Positions 17,445-26,578 are shown, counted from the stretch's first letter. The stretch is DNA of 64,000 nucleotides from UBA5704 sp036264355 (GCA_036264355.1 DATARD010000380.1:1-64000); one strand, 5' to 3'. Numbers and translations are program-made. The notes: generated from the letters alone by a model not told the origin.

Positions 17445-17654
17445 CTAGGCCAGACCCTGGCGCCTCTCCTCCGACAGTTTGCGCATCATCTTCTTGCGCG
17501 CTTGAACAGCCTTCCGCTTGCGCTTGACCGAGGGCTTCTCATAGTGCTGCCGCTTCCGCAGCTCGGTAAGAATTCCCGACTTCTCCACCTTGCGCTTGAA
17601 ACGGCGCAGGGCGTTTTCGAAGCTCTCTTCCTCGCGCACGTGCACGACTGGCAT
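17445..17654 (-). CDS. rpsU: 30S ribosomal protein S21
   Basis: A 69-residue basic protein starting MPVVHVREEESFENALRRFKR, with the family's HYEKPSVKRKRK and ARKKMMRK segments. It helps the small ribosomal subunit recognise mRNA during initiation. The start at 17654 follows a GAGGTG site; the longer open frame to 17741 adds residues not found in S21. It reads away from the lipoprotein gene, which ends 84 bp upstream, and ends at the hairpin 17378-17401. Confidence 0.95.
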   Translation of the reverse strand: MPVVHVREEESFENALRRFKRKVEKSGILTELRKRQHYEKPSVKRKRKAVQARKKMMRKLSEERRQGLA

Positions 17655-17737
17655 TCCGGAATCACCTCGCTTCCACGACAGAGATCGACGCGCCAGAGAC
17701 GCGTACTCTCTAGGATCTCGCGAAAACGGGGCGCGCG

Positions 17738-18517
17738 TCAAGAGCCGAGGGCCTTGAAGTCGGCCTGGTAGACCGTGTAGACGCCTTTGTCCTTGGAAAA
17801 ACCCTTGGAAAACCAGACCGCCGCGGCCCGTCCCTCGCCGTCCTTGGCGTAGAACCAGGCGGCGATCCCCCGCTCCGGAAAGTCACGGACGTCGCGCAGG
17901 TTGGGCGCGCCGAGCAGGTCGCGCACCTCGTCCTGGGTCATCCCCTTCTTCACCGCGGCGAAGCGCGCGGCGGTCATGTAGCGGTGGGCGTCGGCGTTGT
18001 CGAGCTCCTGCCGCAGGCGCGGATTGTCGGGATCGACGGCCAGGGCCGCCTCGTAGATCTCGATGGCGCGGCGGTAGTCGCCGCCCCGCTCGATGAATTG
18101 GTGACCGAGGAGGATGTCTTCTTCGCTCTTCAACCGGATGGCGTCGAGCAGGCGGCCGGTGGGTTTCTCGCCTTCGAGGGGTGGATTGGCGTTGATGAAG
18201 TCGACCAGGCGGCGGTTGAGCTCCTCGCTCCGCGCCGTGATCTCCTTGTCGGCCTTCTCCCGCCCTGCCGTGTCGGCCGCCGGCAGGGCGGCGCGTTGGC
18301 CGCGGCTGGCGTCGAGGGTCTTCTTGGCCGCCTGCAGCCAGGCCCATTCGGCGTTCTCGGCAGTCTGCCGGGCGGTCGCCCGCTCCGAGGAACCGGGCGC
18401 GGCACCGCGTTTGCCGGTGCAGCCGGCGCCTGCCAGGACGGCGAGCAGGAGACCTGCGAGAGCCGCCGAAGTGAGCCGCCGGTAGGCGCTTCGTCCGGGC
18501 CTGAGTGTATGCTGCAT
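17738..18517 (-). CDS. Lipoprotein with TPR and BamE/SmpA-like C-terminal domain
   Basis: A protein of about 259 residues with a lipoprotein signal (LLLAVLAGAGC, Cys near residue 33). A helical coiled region follows, then a TPR-like segment (GGDYRRAIEIYEAALAVDPDNPRLRQEL). The C-terminal module starts FAAVKKGMTQDEVRDLLGAPN and ends AAVWFSKGFSKDKGVYTVY, which resembles the BamE/SmpA fold. It is probably anchored in an envelope membrane. The start at 18517 (MQHTLRPG) follows a GGAGG site; a longer frame adds an Arg-rich, unlikely N-terminus. The role is not known; an envelope-assembly helper is possible. It lies 83 bp upstream of rpsU. Confidence 0.7.
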   Translation of the reverse strand: MQHTLRPGRSAYRRLTSAALAGLLLAVLAGAGCTGKRGAAPGSSERATARQTAENAEWAWLQAAKKTLDASRGQRAALPAADTAGREKADKEITARSEELNRRLVDFINANPPLEGEKPTGRLLDAIRLKSEEDILLGHQFIERGGDYRRAIEIYEAALAVDPDNPRLRQELDNADAHRYMTAARFAAVKKGMTQDEVRDLLGAPNLRDVRDFPERGIAAWFYAKDGEGRAAAVWFSKGFSKDKGVYTVYQADFKALGS

Positions 18518-18641
18518 GGGTGTCTGCGCCTCCTTCCAGCGAGGCGCGACGCTACCACAGCGGCCCGGCCGCGGACCATGGCCCCGCCGGGAGAGACGAA
18601 CTAAGCCTCTTGTCTGCAAGGGGTTTCGCCTGCGACAATCC

Positions 18642-18670
18642 TTGACATGATAGGGTGGCTAAAGAATAAT
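18642..18670 (+). promoter_or_regulatory. Sigma-70-type promoter
   Basis: TTGACA at 18642-18647 and AATAAT at 18665-18670 are 17 bp apart. This near-consensus promoter lies about 55 bp before the ATG at 18724. Confidence 0.7.
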
Positions 18671-18723
18671 GGACTGCCTTCAGAGATGAGCCGGTCGGCA
18701 CGCAAGGCTGCGGAGAGCTGAGG

Positions 18724-20499
18724 ATGTCCCTTTCGGAAAGAATCCAACAGATCAATCGGGAGATCAGCGCCACTGTGGACAGCGCTTTGGCTGAGCTGCG
18801 GCGCGACGTGGCAGAGCGGGTGCGGGCCAGCAGTGAGGAGATCGCGCGCCACGTAGAGGCGCTGGCTCCGCGGCTTCCGGCATCGTTCCTGGCGCATGAG
18901 GACCTGAGCCAGGTCGCCGAGAGCATGGCCCGCGAGGCCGCCGACCAGGCGAGCCGCGAAGCGGCCGGCAAGGCGGCCGCGGCGGCCGCCGCGGCCGCCC
19001 ATCAGGCCGCCGGTCAGGTGGCCGCGGCGGCGCGCAGCGGCGCGGTGGACCTCCGCGACGCCCTCCAGGCCGTCGACCGGGCGCGCTCGCAGGCCGACAT
19101 CCTGGCCGCCCTGTTGCGCGAAGCGCAGCGCTTCGCCGGCCGCACCGCGGTCGTGCTGGTGCGCGGCAACGAGATGCGGGGCTGGGGCGGGCATGGGTTC
19201 GGCGACGCCGACGCGGCGCTGCGCGACCTCGCATTCACCCCCGGCGCGACCGGCGGCTGGGCGCGCCTGGCGCAGGGGCAGAGCGCGATCCATCTGAGCG
19301 CCGCCGACGCCGGCGAGCTGTGCAGCCGCATCGAGGCGCCGCTGCCGCATGAGGGCGTCCTCATCCCGCTGGTGCTGCGCGACCGCGTCGCGGCCGGCCT
19401 GTATGCCGACCGCGCCGATCAGGACGGCGGCCTGCCCGCCGTGGAGGCGCTCCAGATTCTCTGTTACACCGCGGCGCAGGCGATCGAGCTGCTCCCCTTC
19501 CGCGAGCGCGCGTTCACCGCCACGCTGGCGACCGGGGACGGGCTCGCCTATATGCCGCCGGCGGCGCCAGCCGCCGCCGAGCCTCCGGCGGCCGCCGCTC
19601 CGGTCACGGCGCCCGAGGAGCCGCTCGCCACGGCCCGCATCGAGACCCTGCCGCAGACCGCGGCCGAAGAGCTGCCGGAGATCGAGGTCGAGGCGGAGCC
19701 CGAGCCGCCGGGCGATGCCCTGGTCGAGGCCGCGGCTCCCTGGGCGCCGGCGGCCCCTGAGCAGGAGATCGAGGCCGAGGCGCTCCCCGAGCTGCCGGCC
19801 GAATTGCCTGCCGATCTGCCCCCCGAGTTGCCGGACACTGCGCTGGAGGCCGAGCCTGAGCCGGCCCCCGCGCCGCCTCCGTACTCGCCGGCGGCCACCG
19901 TCTACCAGCCGATCCCCCGCGAAGCGCTGCGCTCCTTCGAGGAGACACCGCAGGCACCCGGCGTGACGCGGCTGACCACTCCCATGCCGTTGCCGCCCCC
20001 CGAGCTGGCTTCCAGCAGCCCGGACGAGACGGTGATGCTGCAGCGGCCCTCCCTGCGCGAGATGCCGCCCGAAGCCCCGCCCCCGGCGCCTGCTCCGCCG
20101 CCTCTGCGGTCGGTGCCGCCGCCCGCGCCCGAGCCTCCGGCGGAGGCGCCGAGCCTGGCCGGCATCCCGGAGGTCAAGCCGCCGAGCGGTGTCGAAGGTC
20201 CGGGCTGGGCGTTCGCCACCAGCCGTGTCGCCGTGTCGCCCAATGAAGAGGCGCTGCACGAGGAGGCGCGCCGCCTGGCCCGCCTGCTGGTCAGCGAGAT
20301 CAAGCTCTATAATGAGGAGCAGGTGGAAGAAGGACGGCGAAAGAAAGATGTGTATGAACGGCTGAAGGAGGACATCGACCGCTCGCGCCAGATGTATGAG
20401 GAGCGCGTCGAGCCGAGAATCCTCAAGTCGACGGATTATTTCTACCAGGAATTGGTGCGCATCCTGGCCGCGGGCGATTCCAAAGCCCTGGGTATCTGA
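18724..20499 (+). CDS. Coiled-coil / GAF-like / Pro-rich protein, unknown function
   Basis: A 591-residue protein in four parts. Residues 1-110 are a coiled coil rich in Ala, Glu and Arg. Residues about 110-260 look like a GAF-type sensor fold (ILAALLREAQRFAGRTAVVLVRG ending ALQILCYTAAQAIELL). Residues about 270-510 are a Pro/Ala/Glu-rich low-complexity linker. A conserved helical tail follows (EEARRLARLLVSEIKLYNEE, then YFYQELVRILA). No signal peptide or membrane segment is seen, so it is cytoplasmic. It has its own strong promoter and precedes the lytic transglycosylase by 52-65 bp. A cell-division or signalling scaffold is possible, but I do not recognise the family. Confidence 0.6.
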   Translation: MSLSERIQQINREISATVDSALAELRRDVAERVRASSEEIARHVEALAPRLPASFLAHEDLSQVAESMAREAADQASREAAGKAAAAAAAAAHQAAGQVAAAARSGAVDLRDALQAVDRARSQADILAALLREAQRFAGRTAVVLVRGNEMRGWGGHGFGDADAALRDLAFTPGATGGWARLAQGQSAIHLSAADAGELCSRIEAPLPHEGVLIPLVLRDRVAAGLYADRADQDGGLPAVEALQILCYTAAQAIELLPFRERAFTATLATGDGLAYMPPAAPAAAEPPAAAAPVTAPEEPLATARIETLPQTAAEELPEIEVEAEPEPPGDALVEAAAPWAPAAPEQEIEAEALPELPAELPADLPPELPDTALEAEPEPAPAPPPYSPAATVYQPIPREALRSFEETPQAPGVTRLTTPMPLPPPELASSSPDETVMLQRPSLREMPPEAPPPAPAPPPLRSVPPPAPEPPAEAPSLAGIPEVKPPSGVEGPGWAFATSRVAVSPNEEALHEEARRLARLLVSEIKLYNEEQVEEGRRKKDVYERLKEDIDRSRQMYEERVEPRILKSTDYFYQELVRILAAGDSKALGI

Positions 20500-20563
20500 C
20501 CGCGGAGCGAAACAGCACCTGAAGACGGCCCCGGGATAAGCCGGGACCTGGTTGGAGCAGTTG

Positions 20564-22837
20564 GTGGATTCCGAGAAGCTTGCAAGACGTCATTCTCCGG
20601 CCTATCGCCGGCGCGCGCGCCCGATCTTCAGGATCGCCGCGCCGATCCTGCTCGTCCCCCTCCTGTTGGGCTTCGCCTCCCAGACCGTCCCGCGGACGGC
20701 GCCGATCCGCGCCCTGCCGGGCGCCTCCGACCGCGCCTCCCTGCTCTACGCCGACGCCGCCTCCGCAGTCCGAAGCAAGGACTGTGCCGGTGCTTTCAAG
20801 ATTCTCGCTCCCCTGACCGGCGACCGCGGTGCCGGCGGCTCCTTCGCCCGGCTCCTGAGCGGTTTCTATGCCCACTCCTGCGAGCAGGTGGCCCTCGCCG
20901 AGGACCGGCTGTACAACGCCGGCGATCCCGACGGCGTGCTGGAGGATTGGCGTCTTTACATTCTGAGCGACACGGCGACCGCGCGCGGCCATATTCTGGT
21001 GGCGCAGAACGCGCTCGCCAAGCTGCTCGGCGACTATCCGGCCTCGCCCTTGCGTCCGCGGGCCCTGGTCAAGGCGGCGAGCCTCGCCTGGCAGCGCGGC
21101 GATTCGCGGCGGGCGCTGGAGCTCATCGGTCAGGGGCGGCGCGAGTCGATCCAGGGAGACGAGGCGACGCAACTGGAACGGCTCGCCTGGGAGATCGGCA
21201 CCCGGCTGCCGGACGACACCATCCGGCGCGAGGCCGGCCGCCGGCTCCTCACCGACTCGCCGGCCGCGGCCGCCGAGATGCAGGTGGCCGAGATCTTCCG
21301 CCTCCCCAACGGCACGCTGAGCTGGTCGTCCGTGCTCACCCCGGAGCAGCTCGCACGCAGGGCGCGCGCCCTGCTCGTCCTCAAGCTCGAGCCCAATGCG
21401 GCGGCGGCGCTCGACGCCGTCCCCGCGGCGAGCCGCGATCTCGACTGGATGCTGCTGCGGGCGGAGATCCTCACCCGTCTCCACCAGGGCGCGGAGGCAT
21501 TGGCCCTCCTCGCGCCGCTCACTGCCCAGGGGAAGCAGGCGGCGGCCCTGGAGTGGGGGCGCGCCCAGGCCGCCGCGGACGTGGCCACCGCCTTCCGCGG
21601 CCGCAGCAACCGCCCGTCTCCCGAGCGGCAGCACATGCGCCTCCTCTCCCGCCAGTCGCTCGCCAAGGTCGCGCAGATCGGCACCGCCCCCGAGCTGGCG
21701 GTCAAGGCGTTGCGCAGCCTCTACGCCGACCAGGTGGACGACAACCTGTTCGACCAGTCGATCGAAAGTCTGCGCTCCCTGCGCCGCCTCGATCCGCTGG
21801 ACACCACCGGCGCGGCCAACCTGTGGAGCCAGGGGTGGCGGGAGTACGGCAAGAAGAACTACTCCGGCGCGGTGGGCTACTGGACGGAGCTGTTCGCGCT
21901 CTACCCGGAGGACAGCGCGGCGCGGCGCGGCCGGTACTGGACGGCGCGCGCCTTCGCAGCGCTCGGCGAGAGCGAGCGGTCGCAGCAGATCTTCCGCGAG
22001 GTCGCGGCGTCCGACACCACCGACTTCTACCGCGAGAACGCCCTCGCCCGGTTGCAGAAGAAGCCGGCCAGCGATGCTCGAAGCCAGGCCGGCGAGCCGG
22101 CTGCCGTCGAGGCGTGGCCGAACGATCCGGTGTTGACGCGGGCGCGCCTGCTCACCGATCTCGGGCTCGACGATCTCGCCGGCTCCGAGCTCGAGCTGGC
22201 GCGCGCCAAGGCGCAACCGCGTTCGGTGCGCGCCCTGGAGGCGCTGATCCTCGCCCGCCGGGGCGACCGCCGGAAGAGCGTGCTCGCCATTCGGGAAGCG
22301 TTCCCGGCCCTGGGCGGCGCCTGGCAGGCGCGCCTGCCGGAAGACGCGCGGCGGCTCTACTATCCGCTCGACTACCAGGAGCCGATCCGCAACTGGGCGA
22401 CGCAGAACCGCCTGCCGCCGTATCTGGTGTTCGGCATCATCCGCCAGGAGAGCGCCTTCGACACCAACGCGCAGAGCTGGGCGGGCGCCCGCGGCCTGAT
22501 GCAGCTCATGCCCTCGACCGCCAAGGAGCTGGCCGGCAAGCTCGGCCTCCCCTACACGCACGACAAGCTCTCGGACCCCGAGTTCAACGTGCGCCTCGGC
22601 ACCCACTACTTCAGCCATGTGCTGGGGCTGTTCGACGGCAACGTCGATCTCGCCCTCGCCGGCTACAACGGCGGCCCCTACCGCATCAAGCGCATGTGGA
22701 ACGAGTGGAAGGCGGGCGGGGCTGGAGACATGGACCGCTTCCTCGAAGGGCTCAACCTCGAAGAATCGAAGACCTACGTGAAGCGTATCCTCGTGCTTTC
22801 CGACAGCTACCGGCAACTGTACCCGCTCCCCGGATGA
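20564..22837 (+). CDS. Soluble lytic murein transglycosylase (Slt70-type)
   Basis: This enzyme cleaves the glycan strands of peptidoglycan, leaving 1,6-anhydroMurNAc ends. The N-terminal 45 residues are basic then hydrophobic (APILLVPLLLGFA), an export signal. A long superhelical alpha-solenoid follows. The C-terminal SLT domain has GIIRQESAFDTNAQSWAGA (catalytic Glu in RQESAF), GLMQLMPSTAKELA and LALAGYNGG. There is no ATG: TTG 20552, TTG 20561 and GTG 20564 are in frame. GTG 20564 has GGAG six bases upstream and was chosen. The domain call is firm and the start is not. Confidence 0.9.
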   Translation: MDSEKLARRHSPAYRRRARPIFRIAAPILLVPLLLGFASQTVPRTAPIRALPGASDRASLLYADAASAVRSKDCAGAFKILAPLTGDRGAGGSFARLLSGFYAHSCEQVALAEDRLYNAGDPDGVLEDWRLYILSDTATARGHILVAQNALAKLLGDYPASPLRPRALVKAASLAWQRGDSRRALELIGQGRRESIQGDEATQLERLAWEIGTRLPDDTIRREAGRRLLTDSPAAAAEMQVAEIFRLPNGTLSWSSVLTPEQLARRARALLVLKLEPNAAAALDAVPAASRDLDWMLLRAEILTRLHQGAEALALLAPLTAQGKQAAALEWGRAQAAADVATAFRGRSNRPSPERQHMRLLSRQSLAKVAQIGTAPELAVKALRSLYADQVDDNLFDQSIESLRSLRRLDPLDTTGAANLWSQGWREYGKKNYSGAVGYWTELFALYPEDSAARRGRYWTARAFAALGESERSQQIFREVAASDTTDFYRENALARLQKKPASDARSQAGEPAAVEAWPNDPVLTRARLLTDLGLDDLAGSELELARAKAQPRSVRALEALILARRGDRRKSVLAIREAFPALGGAWQARLPEDARRLYYPLDYQEPIRNWATQNRLPPYLVFGIIRQESAFDTNAQSWAGARGLMQLMPSTAKELAGKLGLPYTHDKLSDPEFNVRLGTHYFSHVLGLFDGNVDLALAGYNGGPYRIKRMWNEWKAGGAGDMDRFLEGLNLEESKTYVKRILVLSDSYRQLYPLPG

Positions 22838-22844
22838 GGCGCCT

Positions 22845-24287
22845 CTGAGTCCGACGACGACAACGCGGCCGGAGAAGGCTCACAGAGGCCGCCTCGCTCT
22901 GCTCCTCTTGCCTCTTCTTTGTCTCCCCACTCTGGCCTGCCGTACCGCCGCTCCGCCGGAGCGGGGGCCGATCGTGCTGATCACGCTCGACTCGCTACGC
23001 GCCGACGTCGTCGACGGTGGCCTGATGCCCAACCTGGAGGCGGTGGCGCGGCAGGCGGACTGGTCCGGGCGCGGCATCGCGGCGTCGAGCTGGGGTGTGC
23101 CGGCGATGGCGTCGCTGTTCACCGGCCTGCGGCCGTGGCAGCATCAGGCGCTCGAGGTCGACCAGGCGACTCTCGCTCCGAACCTGATCACCCTGCCGAA
23201 GGCGCTCGGCGCGCGCGGCTACGAGACCGCCGGCTACTGGACCAACCCGCTCTACTCCGAGAAGCGCGGCTACGCCCAGGGGTTCGACGTCTATGAGAAC
23301 CTCGGCCGCGGCCGGCGTGCCGCCGAGCGGCTGGAGAATCTCGGCCCCGGGCGGCAGTTCCTCTGGATCCACCTGCCCGAGCCTTCAGCTCCCTACGTCC
23401 GGCACGACGAGATGATTCCCCGCCTCGGCCCGGATGCGCCGGCCGAGCTCCCGGAGCGCATCCTCCCCGAGCAGCTCCAGGGCTTTTTCGACCCCGGAAA
23501 ACCGATCCCGCCCGGCAAACGGCGCCGCTTCTGGGCCATGTACCGCCTCAACGCGGCGTGGGCCGACGAGCGGCTGGGCCGCCTGCTCGACAGCTTGCGC
23601 GCCAGCGGCCAGTGGGACCGCACGCTCCTGGTGATCACCGCCAACCACGGCGAAGAGGTGGGAGAGAACGGGCAGGTGCTGCACGGCGGCAACCTCTGCC
23701 GGCCGCTCCTCGAAGTGCCGCTGGTGATCAAGCTGCCGCGCGGCTTCCGGCAGCACATCGCCGAGCCGCCGCAGCAGCGCGTCGCGATGACCCGGCTGTG
23801 GGCGACCCTGATCGAAGCGGCCGGCGGCACCGCGCCGCCGGCGATCGCGCCCAGCCTGTTCCGGCACACTGGCGGACCGGTGCTCTCCGAGCTCTATGAA
23901 GTGAACAGCTCCAACCTCTTCTCCCTGGTGGACGGCGACGACCAGCTCCTCTGGGAGGCGCGCTTCGGGCCTCCCGATCCGGCCTACTACCGGGCGCTCG
24001 CAGAGGCCGGAGATCCGGACGCCGAGACCGATGCGGAGGCCGTGTTCGAACGTCTCACCAAGGCGTTCCGCGCGGCGCCGCCGCTCTCCGGCAATCCGGA
24101 GATGGGTCCGCCCAGGCTGACCCTGGTGCACTGGGACCCGGTGGGAAGCCATGTGGTGGACGATCCGGCACGAGCCCGGCAGATGGCGCCGCGCCTGGTG
24201 GCAGCCTGGCGCCGCTTTCTGCCCGATGAGCTGCCGGCCGCCATGGAACGTTTGGAGTGGGCACCGCGGAGTGGAGGAACGGGATGA
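22845..24287 (+). CDS. Sulfatase/alkaline-phosphatase-fold lipoprotein
   Basis: The sulfatase/alkaline-phosphatase superfamily hydrolyses or transfers sulfate or phosphate esters. Seen: IVLITLDSLRADVV (first metal motif), SSWGVPAMASLFTGLRP at the nucleophile site, and VITANHGEEVGENG (metal His). The CxPxR sulfatase signature is absent, so a Ser nucleophile and a phosphotransferase-type role are more likely than sulfatase. The N-terminus reads as a lipoprotein signal (LALLLLPLLCLPTLAC), but no ATG or GTG lies upstream. TTG 22908 would leave only ten residues before the lipobox Cys. I therefore propose CTG 22845, five bases after GAGG. It starts 8 bp after the transglycosylase gene. Confidence 0.75.
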   Translation: MSPTTTTRPEKAHRGRLALLLLPLLCLPTLACRTAAPPERGPIVLITLDSLRADVVDGGLMPNLEAVARQADWSGRGIAASSWGVPAMASLFTGLRPWQHQALEVDQATLAPNLITLPKALGARGYETAGYWTNPLYSEKRGYAQGFDVYENLGRGRRAAERLENLGPGRQFLWIHLPEPSAPYVRHDEMIPRLGPDAPAELPERILPEQLQGFFDPGKPIPPGKRRRFWAMYRLNAAWADERLGRLLDSLRASGQWDRTLLVITANHGEEVGENGQVLHGGNLCRPLLEVPLVIKLPRGFRQHIAEPPQQRVAMTRLWATLIEAAGGTAPPAIAPSLFRHTGGPVLSELYEVNSSNLFSLVDGDDQLLWEARFGPPDPAYYRALAEAGDPDAETDAEAVFERLTKAFRAAPPLSGNPEMGPPRLTLVHWDPVGSHVVDDPARARQMAPRLVAAWRRFLPDELPAAMERLEWAPRSGGTG

Positions 24288-24322
24288 TATACTGTCAAAT
24301 CGCCCCGACAGGGCTCTCTCCC

Positions 24323-24395
24323 GGGTCCATAGCTCAGCGGTTAGAGCATCCGGCTCATAACCGGACGGTCCCTGGTTCGAACCCAGGTGGACCCA
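24323..24395 (+). tRNA. tRNA with CAU anticodon (elongator Met, or Ile2)
   Basis: A complete 73-nt cloverleaf: acceptor GGGTCCA pairs fully with TGGACCC, D-stem GCTC/GAGC, anticodon stem TCCGG/CCGGA around CTCATAA, T-arm CCTGG-TTCGAAC-CCAGG, discriminator A. CCA is not encoded. A fully paired first base pair excludes initiator Met. Elongator Met and lysidine-modified Ile2 cannot be separated by eye. A TATACT box at 24288-24293 could be the -10 element. Confidence 0.95.
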
Positions 24396-24397
24396 CT

Positions 24398-24440
24398 TTG
24401 AAGGTGTCCTCTTCTCATCGAGACCTTCAACTTGTTTCTT
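24398..24440 (+). terminator. Terminator after the tRNA gene
   Basis: TTGAAGGT at 24398-24405 pairs with ACCTTCAA at 24423-24430, followed by the T-rich CTTGTTTCTT. It starts 3 bp after the tRNA. Confidence 0.65.
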
Positions 24441-24478
24441 GAACAGTTGTTCTTTGGAGAGGAGTCAGAATCTTAGTC

Positions 24479-25228
24479 ATGAATCCGCACCTCGAGACCA
24501 TCGTGGAGCTGCAAAGCGACATCTCCCAACTGAAGGAAGCCGATGCACGGCTGCACGGCATTCCGGACTGGATGCGTGAGCTCCATGAAGAGCACGTCAA
24601 GCGCAAAGCGGAAATCGATGCTTTGGAGCAGGCGGCCGAAGAAGCCGCCCGCGAACGGCGGACCGCCGAGGCCGTGACCCAGGATGCGCAGGAGAAGCTC
24701 AAGAAGTACCAGCAGCAGATCAACAAGGTGAGCACGCAGCGTGAGTACGGCGCTCTGTTGCAGGAGATCGACACGGTCAAGAACCAGATCTCCGCCTCCG
24801 AAGAGCAGGCCCTCTCCGCCCTGGAGCGGCACGACAAGGCCCAGGAGGAGCTGAAAGAGAAGCGGGAGGGCTTCCGCGAGCTCGACGAGCGCTATGCCGC
24901 CGAGCAGGCCCGCTGGGGAGCCGAGAAGCCGGCGATCGCCAAGCGGGTGGAGTCCTTGCGCACCCGCATCGCCGAGCTGCGCGGCCAGCTTCCGCGCGCC
25001 GCCCTGTCGCTCTTCGACCGCATCCTGGAGCGCCACCCCGGTGCCGCCCTGGCCGAGGTCCGCATCATCGAGCGCCCCGGCGGCAAGCAGCGCGAGTGGC
25101 ATTGCACCGCGTGCAACTACCGCGTCCGCCCGCAGGTCGTGGTGGAGATCCGCAACACCGGCAACCTGGTCCAGTGCGACAGTTGCAAGCGGATCCTGAC
25201 CATCGATCCCGAGCCGCCGCAGAGCTGA
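24479..25228 (+). CDS. Coiled-coil protein with C4 zinc ribbon (zf-RING_7/DUF164 type)
   Basis: A 249-residue protein. Residues about 5-165 form a long antiparallel coiled coil rich in Glu, Lys and Gln (for example QINKVSTQREYGALLQEIDT). Residues about 195-245 form a zinc ribbon with cysteines in WHCTACNYRV and VQCDSCKRIL. The KVSTQREY..L..EI signature is typical of the family, whose members are cytoplasmic and have been tied to nucleic-acid binding or chaperone-like roles without a firm function. It heads a plus-strand run with YggS (13 bp away) and DivIVA, so a link to cell growth or division is suggested by context only. Confidence 0.85.
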   Translation: MNPHLETIVELQSDISQLKEADARLHGIPDWMRELHEEHVKRKAEIDALEQAAEEAARERRTAEAVTQDAQEKLKKYQQQINKVSTQREYGALLQEIDTVKNQISASEEQALSALERHDKAQEELKEKREGFRELDERYAAEQARWGAEKPAIAKRVESLRTRIAELRGQLPRAALSLFDRILERHPGAALAEVRIIERPGGKQREWHCTACNYRVRPQVVVEIRNTGNLVQCDSCKRILTIDPEPPQS

Positions 25229-25241
25229 AGGCCGGCCGCCG

Positions 25242-25997
25242 GTGGACGACAATGCCCACGAAGCGGATGATGCCGCCGAGCTGCCGGCGCGGCTGGCGGC
25301 GGTCCGCGACCGCATCGCCGCCGCCTGCCGCCGGACCGGCCGCTCCCCCTCCGAGGTGGTCCTCCTCGGCGTGAGCAAGACCCACCCCGCCGCCGCGGTC
25401 GAGGCGGCGTGGCGGGCCGGCCTCCGCACCTTCGGGGAGAACCGTGTGCAGGAGGCGCTCGCCAAGAGCCGCGAGCTGGCCCACCTGCCGCCGCCTCCCC
25501 CAGCAGCAGACGGCCCGGAGTGGCAGCTCATCGGCCCGCTGCAATCCAACAAGGTCCGCGCCGCCCTCGAGCTGTTCCGCACCATCCACTCGATCGACCG
25601 GCCGAGCATCGCCGAGGCGCTCGACCGCGAAGCCGCCGCCCGTGGCCTCCAGCTCACCGGCTTCCTGGAGATCAACGTCGGCGGCGAAGCCAGCAAGCAT
25701 GGCTTCGTGCCCGAGGGGCTCGCCGAGGCCGTGCGTCCCCTCGCCGGCTTGCAGCACCTGCGCATCGCCGGCCTGATGGCGATCCCTCCCCAAGGGGACG
25801 ATCCGGAGGACTCGCGCCGCTGGTTCGTCCGCCTGCGCGAGCTGCGCGACGCGCTCACCGCGCGGCCCGAGTGGTCCGGCTGGTCCGGCTGGCTCTCCAT
25901 GGGGATGAGCCACGACTTCGAGATCGCCATCGAGGAGGGAGCCACCCACGTGCGGGTCGGCACGGCCATTTTCGGCACCAGGATCTCCAAAGCGTAG
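25242..25997 (+). CDS. YggS-family pyridoxal-phosphate homeostasis protein
   Basis: This 251-residue PLP-binding protein has an alanine-racemase-like TIM barrel and keeps free PLP and some amino-acid pools balanced. Seen: LLGVSKTHPAAAVEAA (PLP lysine in VSKT), RTFGENRVQEAL, WQLIGPLQSNKVR, EINVGGEASKHGF, GLMAIPP and LSMGMSHDFEIAIEEGATHVRVGTAIFG. All family motifs are intact. The start is a GTG at 25242, 13 bp after the zinc-ribbon gene. In many bacteria yggS lies near division genes, and here the next gene is divIVA, 78 bp downstream. Confidence 0.95.
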   Translation: MDDNAHEADDAAELPARLAAVRDRIAAACRRTGRSPSEVVLLGVSKTHPAAAVEAAWRAGLRTFGENRVQEALAKSRELAHLPPPPPAADGPEWQLIGPLQSNKVRAALELFRTIHSIDRPSIAEALDREAAARGLQLTGFLEINVGGEASKHGFVPEGLAEAVRPLAGLQHLRIAGLMAIPPQGDDPEDSRRWFVRLRELRDALTARPEWSGWSGWLSMGMSHDFEIAIEEGATHVRVGTAIFGTRISKA

Positions 25998-26075
25998 GCA
26001 TGCTAAGATGTCTATCCTTTTTCTGTGTACGAGCTGCGGGCAGACATCGAAGCTGAGACCGAAGGAGCTGCTGGT

Positions 26076-26576
26076 ATGAGCATCACGCCCCTTGAAGTCC
26101 AAAAAATGCGTTTCTCGCAGCGGATGCGGGGCTACGACACCAGCGAGGTGGAAAACTTCCTCTCGCTGATGGCCGAAGAGCTGACCGACCGCCTGGGTGA
26201 GATCGAGAAGCTGGACCGCGAGAACCGTTATTTCCGGCAGCGCCTGGAGGAAGGGCAACAGCGGGAGCATCAGCTCCAGCAGACCCTCCTGCGGGCGCAG
26301 AAGGTGTCCGACGAGATCCTCGCCAACGCCCGCCGCGAGGCCGAGCTGACGGTGAAGGAAGCCGAGATGGCCGCCGACAAGATCGTGCAGCAGGCGATCG
26401 ACCAGTCGACCCGCTTCGAAGGCAAGATCGGTGAGCTCCGCGCGACCCGCCGCGAGCTGCAGCTCCGCTTCAAAAACACCCTCGAGCTCTTCCAGCAGAT
26501 CCTGGAAGCGGAGATGGACGACGAGCGGAACACCGCGACCGTCCTCACCATGCCGCGCAAACGGCGCGAGGCCTGA
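26076..26576 (+). CDS. divIVA: DivIVA-domain protein
   Basis: A 166-residue protein that opens with the DivIVA lipid-binding motif: MSITPLEVQKMRFSQRMRGYD, then EVENFLSLMAEEL. The rest is a long parallel coiled coil. DivIVA proteins gather at curved membranes and recruit division or growth factors. The start at 26076 has a GGAG site; the in-frame start at 26025 adds residues outside the family. It follows yggS, the usual neighbour, and is followed 2 bp later by a DUF6922-like frame. Confidence 0.9.
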   Translation: MSITPLEVQKMRFSQRMRGYDTSEVENFLSLMAEELTDRLGEIEKLDRENRYFRQRLEEGQQREHQLQQTLLRAQKVSDEILANARREAELTVKEAEMAADKIVQQAIDQSTRFEGKIGELRATRRELQLRFKNTLELFQQILEAEMDDERNTATVLTMPRKRREA

Positions 26577-26578
26577 TC

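Noticed and set aside
24323..24395. Attachment site of an integrated element at the tRNA gene
   Set aside because: No integrase is near and I found no second copy of the tRNA 3' end in the window.
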